Assembly (NCBI GenBank): GCA_963801255.1
Contig: CAWDEC010000012.1
Coordinates: 770,501 to 834,500, forward strand
Reading direction: 5' to 3'
Origin: JAICXG01 sp963801255
GTDB lineage: Bacteria; Verrucomicrobiota; Verrucomicrobiia; Chthoniobacterales; UBA10450
DNA length: 64,000 nt
Part shown: positions 33,952 to 42,861 of the stretch, piece after piece
How positions within the stretch are numbered: the stretch's first letter is position 1
How the letters are laid out: each line of letters begins with the position of its first letter
Position numbers and translations under genes: made by a program
Notes under the pieces: model-generated
What the model was told of the DNA's origin: nothing
Databases searched by the model: none
Seen by the model: only the letters and a program-made list of their open reading frames with translations

Positions 33952-35055
33952 ATGAGTGCGACATTTCTCGAAGCACGTCCACGGGATTCGGACTGGATCG
34001 GCTGGTTACGAAGTGAGCTGGCGCCGACACGCCCTCGCGAAATCCGCACCGCGATCATCGTTGGTGCCGTGATCTTGTGCGTGATCATTTCGATGACGCT
34101 GCAGGTGCCCGAACTCGCGGTGACCGCCTACATGGTTTTTTTCATGTCGAAGGAGAGTAAGTATCTGACGACACTTACGGGCCTCCTCGCACTTATCGGC
34201 CTAACCATCGCTATAGCCGGCACACTGCTGCTTTACACGTTCACTTACGGTCATCCCGAATTACGGATTCCCGGAATGGCGATCGCGCTTTTTCTTGGAA
34301 TGTATCTGTCGCGTGTCTTTGTCCTCGGACCGCTGGGATTTATCATCGGCTTTATTGTCGCCGTCTCGCAATCAGTCGGAGATGAAGTTCCCTCACCTGA
34401 ACTGCTAGTCCGGGAACTTCTGTGGCTTTGGGTCGCTATGGCCTACGGAGTTGCGATCACAGTCGTGTTGCACCTGTTGTTCTTGCCGAAATCCGAGGTG
34501 GCAGCTCAACATCGGCCGATGCCGAGAAGTTTATTCGTGCCGGACGCGTTCACGAATCCCGCGCACGCTCAATTCGCGCTCAAGGTCACTTTCGCCGCGA
34601 TGTTTTGTTACATTGTTTATGAGGCGATTGATTGGTCGGGGATCCATACGGCGTTCATTACCTGTACCTTCATCGCGCTGGAGAGCACTGAGGCAACGCT
34701 CTACAAAGGGATTTCGCGATTCGTCGGTTGTCTGATCGGCGGCGCGCTCGCTCTTTTCTCCATCCTGTTCCTGATGCCGCACATGGAAACGATCGCGTCG
34801 CTGGTCGTACTCGTCGGTTGCGCCGCCGCCATCGCTGGGTGGGTCGCCACTGGAAGCGAACGGATTAGTTATGCCGGGCTACAGATCGCTTTCGCTTTTT
34901 TCATTAGTGTCTTCCAAGGATACGCGCCCAACACCGATCTCGATAAAGCCCGCGATCGCGTGATTGGAATCCTCTTTGGACTGATCGTCACCGCATTCGT
35001 CTTCAAATACATCTGGCCCGAGCGCGCTCAGATCGAATCTGGACGCTCAAAATGA
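33952..35055 (+). CDS. FUSC-family (MdtO-like) inner-membrane protein
   Basis: 367 residues from the ATG at 33952, 4 nt after the adaptor stop. A first membrane block (EIRTAIIVGAVILCVIISMTLQVPELAVTAYMVFFMSKES...) and a second (ALKVTFAAMFCYIVYEAIDW, HTAFITCTFIALESTEATLYKG, FVGCLIGGALALFSILFLMP) fit the two FUSC repeats. E. coli MdtO is roughly twice as long; the soluble C-terminal part is missing or reduced here. It probably forms the inner-membrane part of the pump. The stop overlaps the next start as ATGA (35052-35055). Confidence 0.85.
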   Translation: MSATFLEARPRDSDWIGWLRSELAPTRPREIRTAIIVGAVILCVIISMTLQVPELAVTAYMVFFMSKESKYLTTLTGLLALIGLTIAIAGTLLLYTFTYGHPELRIPGMAIALFLGMYLSRVFVLGPLGFIIGFIVAVSQSVGDEVPSPELLVRELLWLWVAMAYGVAITVVLHLLFLPKSEVAAQHRPMPRSLFVPDAFTNPAHAQFALKVTFAAMFCYIVYEAIDWSGIHTAFITCTFIALESTEATLYKGISRFVGCLIGGALALFSILFLMPHMETIASLVVLVGCAAAIAGWVATGSERISYAGLQIAFAFFISVFQGYAPNTDLDKARDRVIGILFGLIVTAFVFKYIWPERAQIESGRSK

Positions 35056-35450
35056 CATCGTGGAAGAACATCGTCTTCGCGTTGTCGATCTTCTCATGGT
35101 GCGGTTGCGCGCATCTCGCGACGGTAAAGGAAACGCAAGCGCGCCTCCCGACTGCAAGTGGGAGCGACGAACGGCTGAGGGTTGCAAGCAAATACCTGGT
35201 CTCCGCGGAGCAAAAGCAACCACTGATCTCGTTAGGCGATGATCTCTCTGCCGCCAGGCTTTCATTGGATGTCCTGGAACAGCGACCGGGCGATCCGTTC
35301 GCACTAAGCATCTACAACTTTTCCGTCGCGCGAGTGGTACAGGACGTCGAGCGCGCAAACCTGCGGCCCTGGCGGCATCCGACCCCGGTGTCGACCGATC
35401 GAAGGCAGCTACACTCTTATATCTCCGATCCCGATCGATGCAGAACATGA
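35052..35450 (+). CDS. Alpha/beta hydrolase lipoprotein, N-terminal part (frameshifted)
   Basis: 132 residues. The N-terminus is a lipoprotein signal (MTSWKNIVFALSIFSWCGCAH, lipobox-like SWCGC). The body (RVASKYLVSAEQKQPLISLGDD-LSAARLSLDVLEQRPGDPFALSIYNFSVARVV) resembles the helical N-terminal region seen before lipase-like domains in Verrucomicrobia/Planctomycetes. Around 35385-35405 the meaningful reading moves to the +1 frame (SYTLISPIPIDAEHDPDRYE), which continues into the hydrolase at 35548. So this is the first third of one gene. Confidence 0.65.
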   Translation: MTSWKNIVFALSIFSWCGCAHLATVKETQARLPTASGSDERLRVASKYLVSAEQKQPLISLGDDLSAARLSLDVLEQRPGDPFALSIYNFSVARVVQDVERANLRPWRHPTPVSTDRRQLHSYISDPDRCRT

Positions 35451-35547
35451 CCCGGACCGGTACGAAGTATTTCCCGCCGACACACTGAAGATCCGCGGGA
35501 AATTCTTTAAGACTTACTCAGCCGCCAGCGGCTTTGGCGCGCCACTC

Positions 35548-36693
35548 GTGTTAGTCGGGCACAGCGAAACTCCAAACTTTCGGCAGCAATACAAGTACCG
35601 CCGCGTTTACGCAGCCGCGACGGCAATCGTCCGCTTTTCCCACAGGGAAGCAAAGCTGGAGTTTATCGATCCACTAAGGACGGACCAAGTTGCCTTTAAC
35701 CACCAGAGTTTTCCGCTTGCTGCCGATTTTGATGCGCCTGCGGCAGTCCTGATTGCTCGTGAACGTCCGGACCGACTTGGGTTCTCGCGCCTCATCAATC
35801 CTGGAGCATATGCAAACACAACAATGCTTTGTCAGCTGCAGGACTTCGATCCCGCCCGAACGCCTGTAATTTTCGTGCACGGCTTGCAAGAAACAGGGGC
35901 GAGCTGGGTACCGATGATCGAGTCTCTCCGCCGCGATCCATTTATAAGACGACATTATCAGTTCTGGTTCTATAGCTACCCCAGTGGCTATCCCTATCCT
36001 TACTCGGCCGCGCTCTTCCGGCAGGACCTGGACGGAATCATGCGGGCCTATCCCCATCACAAGCCTGCCATCCTTATCGGTCACAGCATGGGTGGAATGA
36101 TCTGTCGATTGATGATCACGGATGCCAAAGACAAAATCTGGCGCGATTTCTTCGGCACCTCTCCAGCCAAGACTCCGATGACGCCGGAAACACGCAAACT
36201 TCTCGAAGAGGCGCTCGTCTTCGATCAGCGACGTGATGTGCACCGAGTGATATTTATTTCGACGCCGCATCGCGGCAGCAAATTGGCGACTGGCTGGATT
36301 GGCCGGATCGGTAGCTCTCTGGTCAGGACTCCGCGCCTGTTTGGGCCGATCTACAGTGAAATGAAACCGCTTCTCATTCACGACCCGACCGCGGGACAGT
36401 TCAGTCGCATGCCGAATAGCGTCGATACACTCGAACCTAACGATCGGTTTGTCCGCGCTGTGAACAGACTTCCCATTACGCCAGGCATTCCATATCACTC
36501 GATCATGGGCGATCGCGGCCGGGGCGATACACCCAATAGCTCCGACGGCGTCGTCCCGTATTGGAGCTCGCACCTTGAAGGCGCCGAGTCAGAGTTAGTC
36601 GTTAACTCCGATCACGCTGCGCAGGATAACGCGGAAGCCATCCGTGAAGTAAAAAGAATTTTGAGGCAAAATCTGGGCGCGGACCGAGGCTAG
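35548..36693 (+). CDS. Alpha/beta hydrolase (lipase-like), main part of a frameshifted gene
   Basis: 381 residues from a GTG at 35548, but the same frame is meaningful from about 35395. Oxyanion region VIFVHGLQETGASW, nucleophile elbow ILIGHSMGGMICRL, then FISTPHRGSKLA and a candidate His in VVNSDHAAQDN; the Asp is probably in the SSDGVVPYWSSHL region. The fold suits an esterase, lipase or acyltransferase. Together with 35052-35450 it makes a ~545-residue exported lipoprotein. It lies inside the efflux operon between the FUSC and EmrA-like genes, with no obvious functional link. Confidence 0.8.
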   Translation: MLVGHSETPNFRQQYKYRRVYAAATAIVRFSHREAKLEFIDPLRTDQVAFNHQSFPLAADFDAPAAVLIARERPDRLGFSRLINPGAYANTTMLCQLQDFDPARTPVIFVHGLQETGASWVPMIESLRRDPFIRRHYQFWFYSYPSGYPYPYSAALFRQDLDGIMRAYPHHKPAILIGHSMGGMICRLMITDAKDKIWRDFFGTSPAKTPMTPETRKLLEEALVFDQRRDVHRVIFISTPHRGSKLATGWIGRIGSSLVRTPRLFGPIYSEMKPLLIHDPTAGQFSRMPNSVDTLEPNDRFVRAVNRLPITPGIPYHSIMGDRGRGDTPNSSDGVVPYWSSHLEGAESELVVNSDHAAQDNAEAIREVKRILRQNLGADRG

Positions 36694-36748
36694 CCACTGA
36701 ACTGGATTATTCTCGCCAAGCGACGTTACTCCCGGATATTTATGACAT

Positions 36749-38224
36749 ATGGCTGACCAGGAATTAGCTGGCTCCGCAGGTAATGAGCCAGCCGCCATCT
36801 CGTCCAAAGCGGGATTAGGGGCGCTGCTCTCTTTCTTAAAGGCCCATCGCCGATTAATCCTGATCGGTGCCGCCGCGTTGCTCCTTCTTTTTGTGATCGT
36901 TCCCTGGACCTACCGCGGCTTCCATACCGTCTCGACCGATGATGCCTACGTGAATAGCTACGTCACCTTTGTTGCGCCGCGGGTCAGTGGACAGGTCATG
37001 CACGTTCTGGTCGATGACAACAATCGCGTCAAAAAAGGGGATGTGCTGGTGCAGTTGGACCCGGAGCCTTACCGGGTTCAGGTAGCAATCAAGCAGGCTG
37101 CTGTCGACACGGCCCGGGCCAATCTCGTTGTCGCGGAGGCAACCACTCGTAGTCAGATCGGCCAGACGCGCGGGCTTCGTTTCAAACTGCAACACGCAAT
37201 CGAAGATGTGGACAACCAGATTGCAATCATTCGTGCGCGCGTCGCCACCTGGGAACAGAGCAAGGCGACACAGGTTTTGGCGCAGGCGGAGTTCGATCGG
37301 GCGAAGAAGCTTCTCGAAACAAAAGTCTCCAGCAAAGAAGAATACGATCAGAAACGCGAGCAACTAGACGTTGCGACCGCGCAGGTCAGACAGGCTTTGG
37401 AGAGCGTTTATCAGGCGCGGGCCGCGCTCGGCCTTCCAGCGCAACCGGTCGACGGCAACGACCTGACCAGCGTTCCATCCGATCTGGATCAGACATTTTC
37501 CTCCGTTCGCGAAGCGCTAAGTCAACTAATGCAAAGTGCTTCGCAGCTAGGAGTGGTTTCATCCTCGTGGGACCTGAAGCCGAAAGAGGTCCTGGCGGAG
37601 TTTTACCGCCGTGATCCGGGAGGAGACGTCAACAAGATTTACAGCGAGATTATCAAATCCGCTCCTGGGTTAAAACAGGCGCAAGCGGAGTTAATGCGAG
37701 CGGAGCGTGACCTTGATGACGCCAGTTTGAACTTGCGCTACTGCGCGATAGTCGCCGAGATCGATGGTGTAGTGACCCGTCGCAGTGTTAATCGCGGGAA
37801 TAACGTTCAGGTGGGACAAAGTCTAATGGCGATAAGATCGCTTCGGGATATTTGGATCGATGCCAATTTCAAGGAAACACAACTTCGCAACCTGCGCATC
37901 GGTCAACATGTGGTCATTGAAGCTGACATGTATGGCGGTAGACAAGAATTTGAAGGACGCATCTCCGGCTTCACCTTTGGCACCGGTTCGACCCTTGCCT
38001 TGCTTCCGCCACAAAATGCGACAGGTAATTTTGTCAAGGTCGTTCAGCGCCTACCCGTGCGGATTGACCTGATCAACTATGATCCGGACAAATTACCTTT
38101 GTTCGTTGGTCTTTCCGTCACGCCGACAGTCAATCTTGCGAGTAAACCAACAGGACCAAATGCGGGCAAGTTCCTGCAGGAAACAAGGACATTGCCGGCG
38201 AAAGCGGGCTCAGCAGATAGGTAA
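36749..38224 (+). CDS. EmrA/HlyD-type membrane fusion protein
   Basis: 491 residues, longer than usual (~390). Single N-terminal anchor (LILIGAAALLLLFVIVPW), then STDDAYVNSYVTFVAPRVSGQVMHVLVDDNNRVKKGDVLVQLDP, the EmrA lipoyl start. A long coiled coil (~95-330) with an inserted Gln/Ser-rich stretch (LPAQPVDGNDLTSVP...SQLMQSASQLG) explains the extra length. The second lipoyl half (VAEIDGVVTRRSVNRGNNVQVGQ) and DIWIDANFKETQLRNLRIGQ complete the adaptor. It works with the DHA2 transporter whose start overlaps its stop (38224). Confidence 0.92.
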   Translation: MADQELAGSAGNEPAAISSKAGLGALLSFLKAHRRLILIGAAALLLLFVIVPWTYRGFHTVSTDDAYVNSYVTFVAPRVSGQVMHVLVDDNNRVKKGDVLVQLDPEPYRVQVAIKQAAVDTARANLVVAEATTRSQIGQTRGLRFKLQHAIEDVDNQIAIIRARVATWEQSKATQVLAQAEFDRAKKLLETKVSSKEEYDQKREQLDVATAQVRQALESVYQARAALGLPAQPVDGNDLTSVPSDLDQTFSSVREALSQLMQSASQLGVVSSSWDLKPKEVLAEFYRRDPGGDVNKIYSEIIKSAPGLKQAQAELMRAERDLDDASLNLRYCAIVAEIDGVVTRRSVNRGNNVQVGQSLMAIRSLRDIWIDANFKETQLRNLRIGQHVVIEADMYGGRQEFEGRISGFTFGTGSTLALLPPQNATGNFVKVVQRLPVRIDLINYDPDKLPLFVGLSVTPTVNLASKPTGPNAGKFLQETRTLPAKAGSADR

Positions 38225-39843
38225 TGGCCGCCTCGTCGATCGCTGTTCCCACTCACTCGCCAGCAGTCCCGCGCGTAGTCAATCCATGGATCGTCGCCGT
38301 AGCTGTTGTTATCCCGACTTTTATGGAGGTCTTGGATACGACAATTGCAAATGTGGCTCTGCGTCACATCGCGGGAGGACTATCGGCTGCCGTTACTGAT
38401 GGTGAGTGGGTGATCACCAGTTATCTCGCAGCTAACGCAATCATTCTCCCTATCTCCGGCTGGCTTTCGATTCGCCTCGGGCGGCGTAACTATTTCTTGC
38501 TTTCGATCCTGGTATTTACGGTCGCCTCGGCCCTTTGCGGGATGGCCACGAGCCTCAACATGCTGATCTTCTCCCGAGTCTTGCAAGGACTGGCGGGTGG
38601 CGGATTACAGCCGTCGAGCCAGGGTGTCTTGCTCGACGCCTTTCCGAAGGAGAAACAGGGCGCTGCCCAGACCGTTTTCGGCATCGCCGCTTTGTTTGCG
38701 CCGGTCGTCGGTCCAACCCTCGGTGGCTACATTGCGGACAATTATAACTGGCGCTGGGTCTTCTATATCAATGTCCCAGTTGGAATTCTCGCGCTCATGA
38801 TGTGCAACGCGCTGGTGTTCGATCCGGACTATCTGAAAGCGCAAAGCGCTAAAGCGAAAAAAGAGCATCGGCGGTTTGACACTCTCGGACTTACTCTGCT
38901 CGCCGTAACTATGACTTCCTGGGAGGTTTTACTTAGCAAAGGCCAGGAATGGGACTGGTTTGGTGATCCGTTTTTCAGGGTCCAAACATTGGCATTGCTG
39001 TTTGTGGCCGGTCTGATCGGCCTGATCGCGCGCGAGACACACTATGACAATCCTTTGATCAACTTTCGGACTCTAAAGGACCGAAACTTTTGTTTTTGCT
39101 GCATTATCATCTTCTGCGCGTTTGCCATTCTCTACGCAAACACCGTCAGCCTGCCGGCCTTGCTTCAGTCACTCTTCGGTTACGATGCAACCAGCTCCGG
39201 CCTCGTCCTCTCGCCCGCCGGATTCTTCGCCATCGTCATGCTTACGATTGTCGGCCGTTTGTTAGGGCGCGGAGTGGATGCGCGCTACCTGATGGCCGCA
39301 GGCTTGGCAATTCTCGCCGCCGGCGGTTACTGGATGTCGCGGCTGAATTTAGATATCAGCCCATGGCAGATCGTCTGGCCACGCGTGGTGTTCATTGTTG
39401 GGTTATCCACGATTTTCGCGCCGCTCAATGTGGCTGCCTTCAGCAATATTTCACCGCAACTTCGTGGCGCGGCGGTTGGCTTACTGGCACTCCTGCGAAA
39501 TGAAGGAGGCAGCGTTGGGACCTCCCTCGCTCAAACCATTCAGGAGCGGCGGGATCAGTTTCACACGCTGCGACTTGGTGAAAATCTCGATCCGCTCAAT
39601 CCGGCGCTGAATTCGTACCTGGAACAAGCCCAACCAGCTTTTCTTCAACAAACTGGCGATCCTGTGGCTGCAAAGCAAATGGCGCTGCAAAGTCTTGCTA
39701 ACTTGCGCGACCAACAGTCGTTGGCGCTCTCTTACTTCGACACCTTCCTAATCTTCGCCGTAGTTGCTGCTGCACTCATCGGCTTGGTCTTCTTCATGAA
39801 ACGTTCCGTCTCCGCTAAAGGCAGTCACGCAGCGGCAGAGTGA
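38224..39843 (+). CDS. EmrB-type DHA2 (14-TM) MFS drug exporter
   Basis: 539 residues. Motif C/D-like start PTFMEVLDTTIANVALRHIAGGL, then ITSYLAANAIILPISGWLS-RLGRR (motif A), RVLQGLAGGGLQPSSQ (motif B), APVVGPTLGGYIADNYNWRWVFYINVPVG (motif C and the DHA2 signature), and late LLRNEGGSVGTSLAQTI. Proton-driven export of hydrophobic compounds, with the preceding EmrA as periplasmic partner and probably the TolC-like protein upstream. It ends the long run of genes that begins with NDH-2. Confidence 0.94.
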   Translation: MAASSIAVPTHSPAVPRVVNPWIVAVAVVIPTFMEVLDTTIANVALRHIAGGLSAAVTDGEWVITSYLAANAIILPISGWLSIRLGRRNYFLLSILVFTVASALCGMATSLNMLIFSRVLQGLAGGGLQPSSQGVLLDAFPKEKQGAAQTVFGIAALFAPVVGPTLGGYIADNYNWRWVFYINVPVGILALMMCNALVFDPDYLKAQSAKAKKEHRRFDTLGLTLLAVTMTSWEVLLSKGQEWDWFGDPFFRVQTLALLFVAGLIGLIARETHYDNPLINFRTLKDRNFCFCCIIIFCAFAILYANTVSLPALLQSLFGYDATSSGLVLSPAGFFAIVMLTIVGRLLGRGVDARYLMAAGLAILAAGGYWMSRLNLDISPWQIVWPRVVFIVGLSTIFAPLNVAAFSNISPQLRGAAVGLLALLRNEGGSVGTSLAQTIQERRDQFHTLRLGENLDPLNPALNSYLEQAQPAFLQQTGDPVAAKQMALQSLANLRDQQSLALSYFDTFLIFAVVAAALIGLVFFMKRSVSAKGSHAAAE

Positions 39844-40118
39844 AAAGCTGGCGGAATGATCCTTGTTCTTCCCAAGTCCTTAATCCAAAAATTCCAACAG
39901 AATTGGCGTGCGAAAGTTAAATGTCCAGACAGTTGGTCCGCGACGGATTGCGCTTGTAATTGAGTGGCTAACGAATCCCCGAAAGATCTGACCTTGGTCA
40001 CGATCCGTAACTGTTCGGGATACGGATGCAGCGCTTCTTTGATCAGATTCCAATCAGGAAGCAAAGTAGCTTATTATCGAAGAGCGCGAGAGCGGGTCGG
40101 GGGCGACGGTAGAAAGTC

Positions 40119-41690
40119 TTATGATGGCCGCTGGAGGCGGGCTTCAGCCAGATCAATGTCGCGTTGGATCCGGCGAAAGGCCTGCTCGTTGATCGTTTTT
40201 TCATTGCGCAGGTTAATGACAGTATCGCGTTCGGTCTCCAGCGCCTCGCGGGCCAGTTCTTCAAAATCCTGCGAGTATAAGCGGCGGACACCTTTTTCAA
40301 TCGGCGCTTCACGGTGAAGCTGCCGAATACGATCCAGATATTCCGAACGAAGGCGTTCAACCGTCTCCGGCCTCGTCCGATCCGACGATCCTATCGCTTC
40401 GACGCGAGCGAGGGCGGCTTCGTTGGCCCGCAGACGCGCGAGCCTCTCTTCCTTTTCGGTCACGTGATCATCCACAATTCCGAGCCAGCGGATCAAAGGA
40501 GAAAGAGTAAGACCTTGCAAAACGAGGGTTGCGAAAATGACGCAGAACGTCAGTAGGAGGATGAGGTCGCGTCCAGGAAATAAGTCGCCACTAGGTAGGA
40601 CAAACGGAATCGCGAGGGCGCCGGCAAGCGAATCGGCTCCGCGCATTCCGATCCACGCGATTAGCGCTGCGTGTTGCCACGGAGCGCGGCCTTTGGATCC
40701 GCTGAACAGGCGTGGCAAATAGGTGGACCCGAAGATCCAGACAAAGCGAACCAAGACCATCACCAGAAAAACCAAGATCGCCATATTCGCGACGCGAATC
40801 GCCGAACCGGGAGCGAGCGCGTGGATGACCTGCGGCAGTTGCAGGCCAATGAGCATAAAAAGCACGCCGTTAAGAATGAAGGTGACCATTTCCCATACAG
40901 GCAGCGCCTGCAGTCGCATGCGTCCGCTTAAAATTCGGGGAGCGCGCCACCCATAATAAATACCGGCAATAACAACTGCGAGAATGCCGGAGACGTGCAG
41001 CTTTTCGCCGCTGAAGTAGGCGACGTAGGGAGTAAGGAGGGAGAACATGGTTTGCACGGGGGGATCGTCCAACCGCTTTTGCACTTGCGTCGCCAGCCAG
41101 CCGACCGCGAGCCCAACGCAGATGCCGCCGACGGCCACAACAAGAAACTGGAAACTCGCATGGCCTAACGAAAAGCTGCCGGTCATAACTGCAGCAACAG
41201 CGAAACGAAAAGAGATGAAAGAAGTCGCGTCGTTTACGAGACTCTCGCCCTCGAGGATAACTATGATCTTGCGGGGGACGTGTAGGTTTTTCGTCACGGC
41301 AAGGGCTGCGACCGCATCGGGCGGCGAGATGAGGGCGCCAAAGACAAACCCGACCGCCAACGGTAACCCGACCAGGTAATGGAAGACGCACGCAGTCACC
41401 GTCATCGTTAGCAAAACCAGAACGGTGGCTAACGAGAGGATCGGGCGAAGGTTCGCGCGGAAATCCCTCCAAGAGGTGTAGACTGCCGCGGGATAGAGCA
41501 GCGGGGGCAGAAACAGATTAAAAACCAACTGAGGATCGAGCTGAATCGCAGGAAGGCCTGGGACGAGAGCGAGCATCACACCACCGAGCGTGAGGAGGAT
41601 CGGATACGGGATCCGGATTTTGCGAGCGACAATCGCGAGCAACGCGACGGCCACAAGACAAATCAGAATAAATTCGGTCTTACCCACCAT
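40119..41690 (-). CDS. Na+/H+ antiporter, CPA1 (NhaP/NHE) family
   Basis: 523 residues; about 12 hydrophobic helices in the first 400 residues, then a charged cytoplasmic tail (TEKEERLARLRANEAALARVEAI...). The ion-binding region FVFGALISPPDAVAALAV corresponds to the CPA1 SPTDPVA motif, and ILEGESLVNDATSFISFRF to EGESLxNDGxA. Other segments, FNLFLPPLLYPAAVYTSWRDF and MRGADSLAGALAIPF, also fit. Exchanges Na+ or K+ for H+ across the inner membrane. It reads towards the efflux operon. Its start abuts the tail of the decayed integrase frame. Confidence 0.94.
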   Translation of the reverse strand: MVGKTEFILICLVAVALLAIVARKIRIPYPILLTLGGVMLALVPGLPAIQLDPQLVFNLFLPPLLYPAAVYTSWRDFRANLRPILSLATVLVLLTMTVTACVFHYLVGLPLAVGFVFGALISPPDAVAALAVTKNLHVPRKIIVILEGESLVNDATSFISFRFAVAAVMTGSFSLGHASFQFLVVAVGGICVGLAVGWLATQVQKRLDDPPVQTMFSLLTPYVAYFSGEKLHVSGILAVVIAGIYYGWRAPRILSGRMRLQALPVWEMVTFILNGVLFMLIGLQLPQVIHALAPGSAIRVANMAILVFLVMVLVRFVWIFGSTYLPRLFSGSKGRAPWQHAALIAWIGMRGADSLAGALAIPFVLPSGDLFPGRDLILLLTFCVIFATLVLQGLTLSPLIRWLGIVDDHVTEKEERLARLRANEAALARVEAIGSSDRTRPETVERLRSEYLDRIRQLHREAPIEKGVRRLYSQDFEELAREALETERDTVINLRNEKTINEQAFRRIQRDIDLAEARLQRPS

Positions 41691-42112
41691 GGTTCCGAAG
41701 TTCGAGCCTCGCCGGCATTAAATCAGCAGCGGCTTTGTTCTTCCAGTCTTCAAAGCCCGGCCCGGCCCAAACAGTTCTTTGACGCAGGAGATGTAGAGGT
41801 TTCGAGAAGCGGGGCCAAAGCTATAGCGCGAGAGCCAGAGATCGACCTCACTCGGTTTAATCTTCCCGATTTGGGTGTCGCTGCCCGTCGGCCAATCCTC
41901 AACAATACGGCGAATGATCGCCGTCTTTCTTTCAACCGTTTTGGGCTTCTAATGCTGAATTGTCTTTGAGAAACGCTCGCAAAGGCCGCCTAGCGTCAAT
42001 CGGGACTGCGACCAGTCCGTTTGGCGCAACCGCTCTTTCAATGCGGCCGGGTTTCGGCGCGCGAGAGGACGATCTGTCGTTCTCAGGGAACGCCTGACCT
42101 CCTTGCCCTCGT
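41680..42112 (-). pseudogene. Decayed phage-type tyrosine integrase (N-terminal part, internal stop)
   Basis: Reading leftwards from the repeat edge: HEGKEVRRSLRTTDRPLAR, then LKERLRQTDWSQSRLTLGG and LCERFSKTIQH, then TAG (about 41951), and in the same frame KPKTVERKTAIIRRIVED, GKIKPSEVDLWLSRYSFGP and ASRNLYISCVKELF. This is the core-binding (SAM-like) domain of a tyrosine recombinase. The TAG stands where a Gln codon (CAG) would keep the reading frame. Similarity ends after VKELF, so the catalytic domain is missing; the frame closes at 41680, inside the antiporter start region. It lacks its own start, being joined to the repeat. Confidence 0.7.
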
Positions 42113-42265
42113 GCGTCTCGTTCGCAATGAGTTTTCGCTCATTATCCCAAATTATCCGAGTTGATCTCACCTCCTTATACGAGGGAAAAGAGCCAAAATC
42201 GACGGCTCCCATTTTGTCTCAAATGTTCCGAAAAAATTCCGTCGGTGGATAAAAAAGTGGACAAA
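42113..42265 (+). repeat. Direct repeat copy 2 (att-like core plus ~134 bp)
   Basis: About 92% identical by eye to 14060-14213 and in the same orientation, 28,053 bp away. It begins with the identical 19 bases of the tRNA-Ala(CGC) anticodon arm, but here no tRNA 5' half precedes; instead it joins directly to the integrase codons at 42091-42113, which also match 13983-14005 (22 of 23). The block ends at GTGGACAAA in both copies. ORFs crossing it on either strand share only this repeat and appear non-coding. Confidence 0.7.
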
Positions 42266-42693
42266 GGATTTGGCTTTATCGGGACCTTGGTTTTCGACGG
42301 CTTATCGTGGGACCTAGCTGCTTTGTCGTTCCTGCTTTTCCTCCCTTTGCTCTTGCGTCCACACCGGCTTCCTGGGACTAAGATCCCCGCTGGACTTCGG
42401 ACAAACAACCCTCTAACTATTGACGAGGTCCTCAACTCCATCTCCACACCATCGGGACAACCTCAAGCGATCTTCGCAGGGGGATGAATGGCGCTTGAAT
42501 CCGAGACTCGGGGCGCTTGCTCGCTATTGCGATCATAAGAGCGTGACTCCCCGGGGCGCTCGGCGCGGAGCGGAATCGGCGGCAGCCGTTCTCGGTAAAC
42601 TGGAAGAATCGGACCGACCGGTTTCGGAGCGTGTTCGATGCGTTTTGCCTGTGCTGGAATCTTTACGGGATGCGGGGCGATAGCCCGTTACTA
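42266..42693. other. Non-coding or degraded stretch beside the repeat
   Basis: No intact gene is recognised. Short plus-strand frames (LTIDEVLNSISTPSGQPQAIF, then in another frame GDEWRLNPRLGALARYC) read like consecutive pieces of one broken protein, suggesting decayed accessory DNA. Confidence 0.35.
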
Positions 42694-42861
42694 ATGAAAC
42701 TATCGGTTAACCTTACGCCTCATGGCACGATGATTTTGATCCCTGCTTACTGGTCCTTCGATTCCAAACGCGATGTGCGCTGGGCTGCAGTCATGAAACT
42801 GCATTGCGTGCGCGCTGAAAAAAGGCAGGGGCCCGTTCTCACGGAACGAATCCGCCGATGA
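42694..42861 (+). CDS. Small hypothetical ORF in debris region
   Basis: 55 residues from the ATG at 42694 (MKLSVNLTPHGTMILIPAYW). Composition is protein-like (IPAYWSFDSKRDVRWAAVMK, then LHCVRAEKRQGPV), and it sits next to the integrase remnant, where island hypotheticals are common. It could be the surviving C-terminal piece of a longer gene, because the frame is open upstream to 42631. Function unknown. Confidence 0.3.
   Translation: MKLSVNLTPHGTMILIPAYWSFDSKRDVRWAAVMKLHCVRAEKRQGPVLTERIRR

Noticed and set aside
35674..36573. 299-residue minus-strand ORF
   Set aside because: Antisense to the hydrolase, whose nucleophile elbow and oxyanion motifs prove the plus strand.
42161..42487. 108-residue ORF across repeat copy 2
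   Set aside because: Same reason as copy 1; the start falls inside the repeat and the tail is unrelated.
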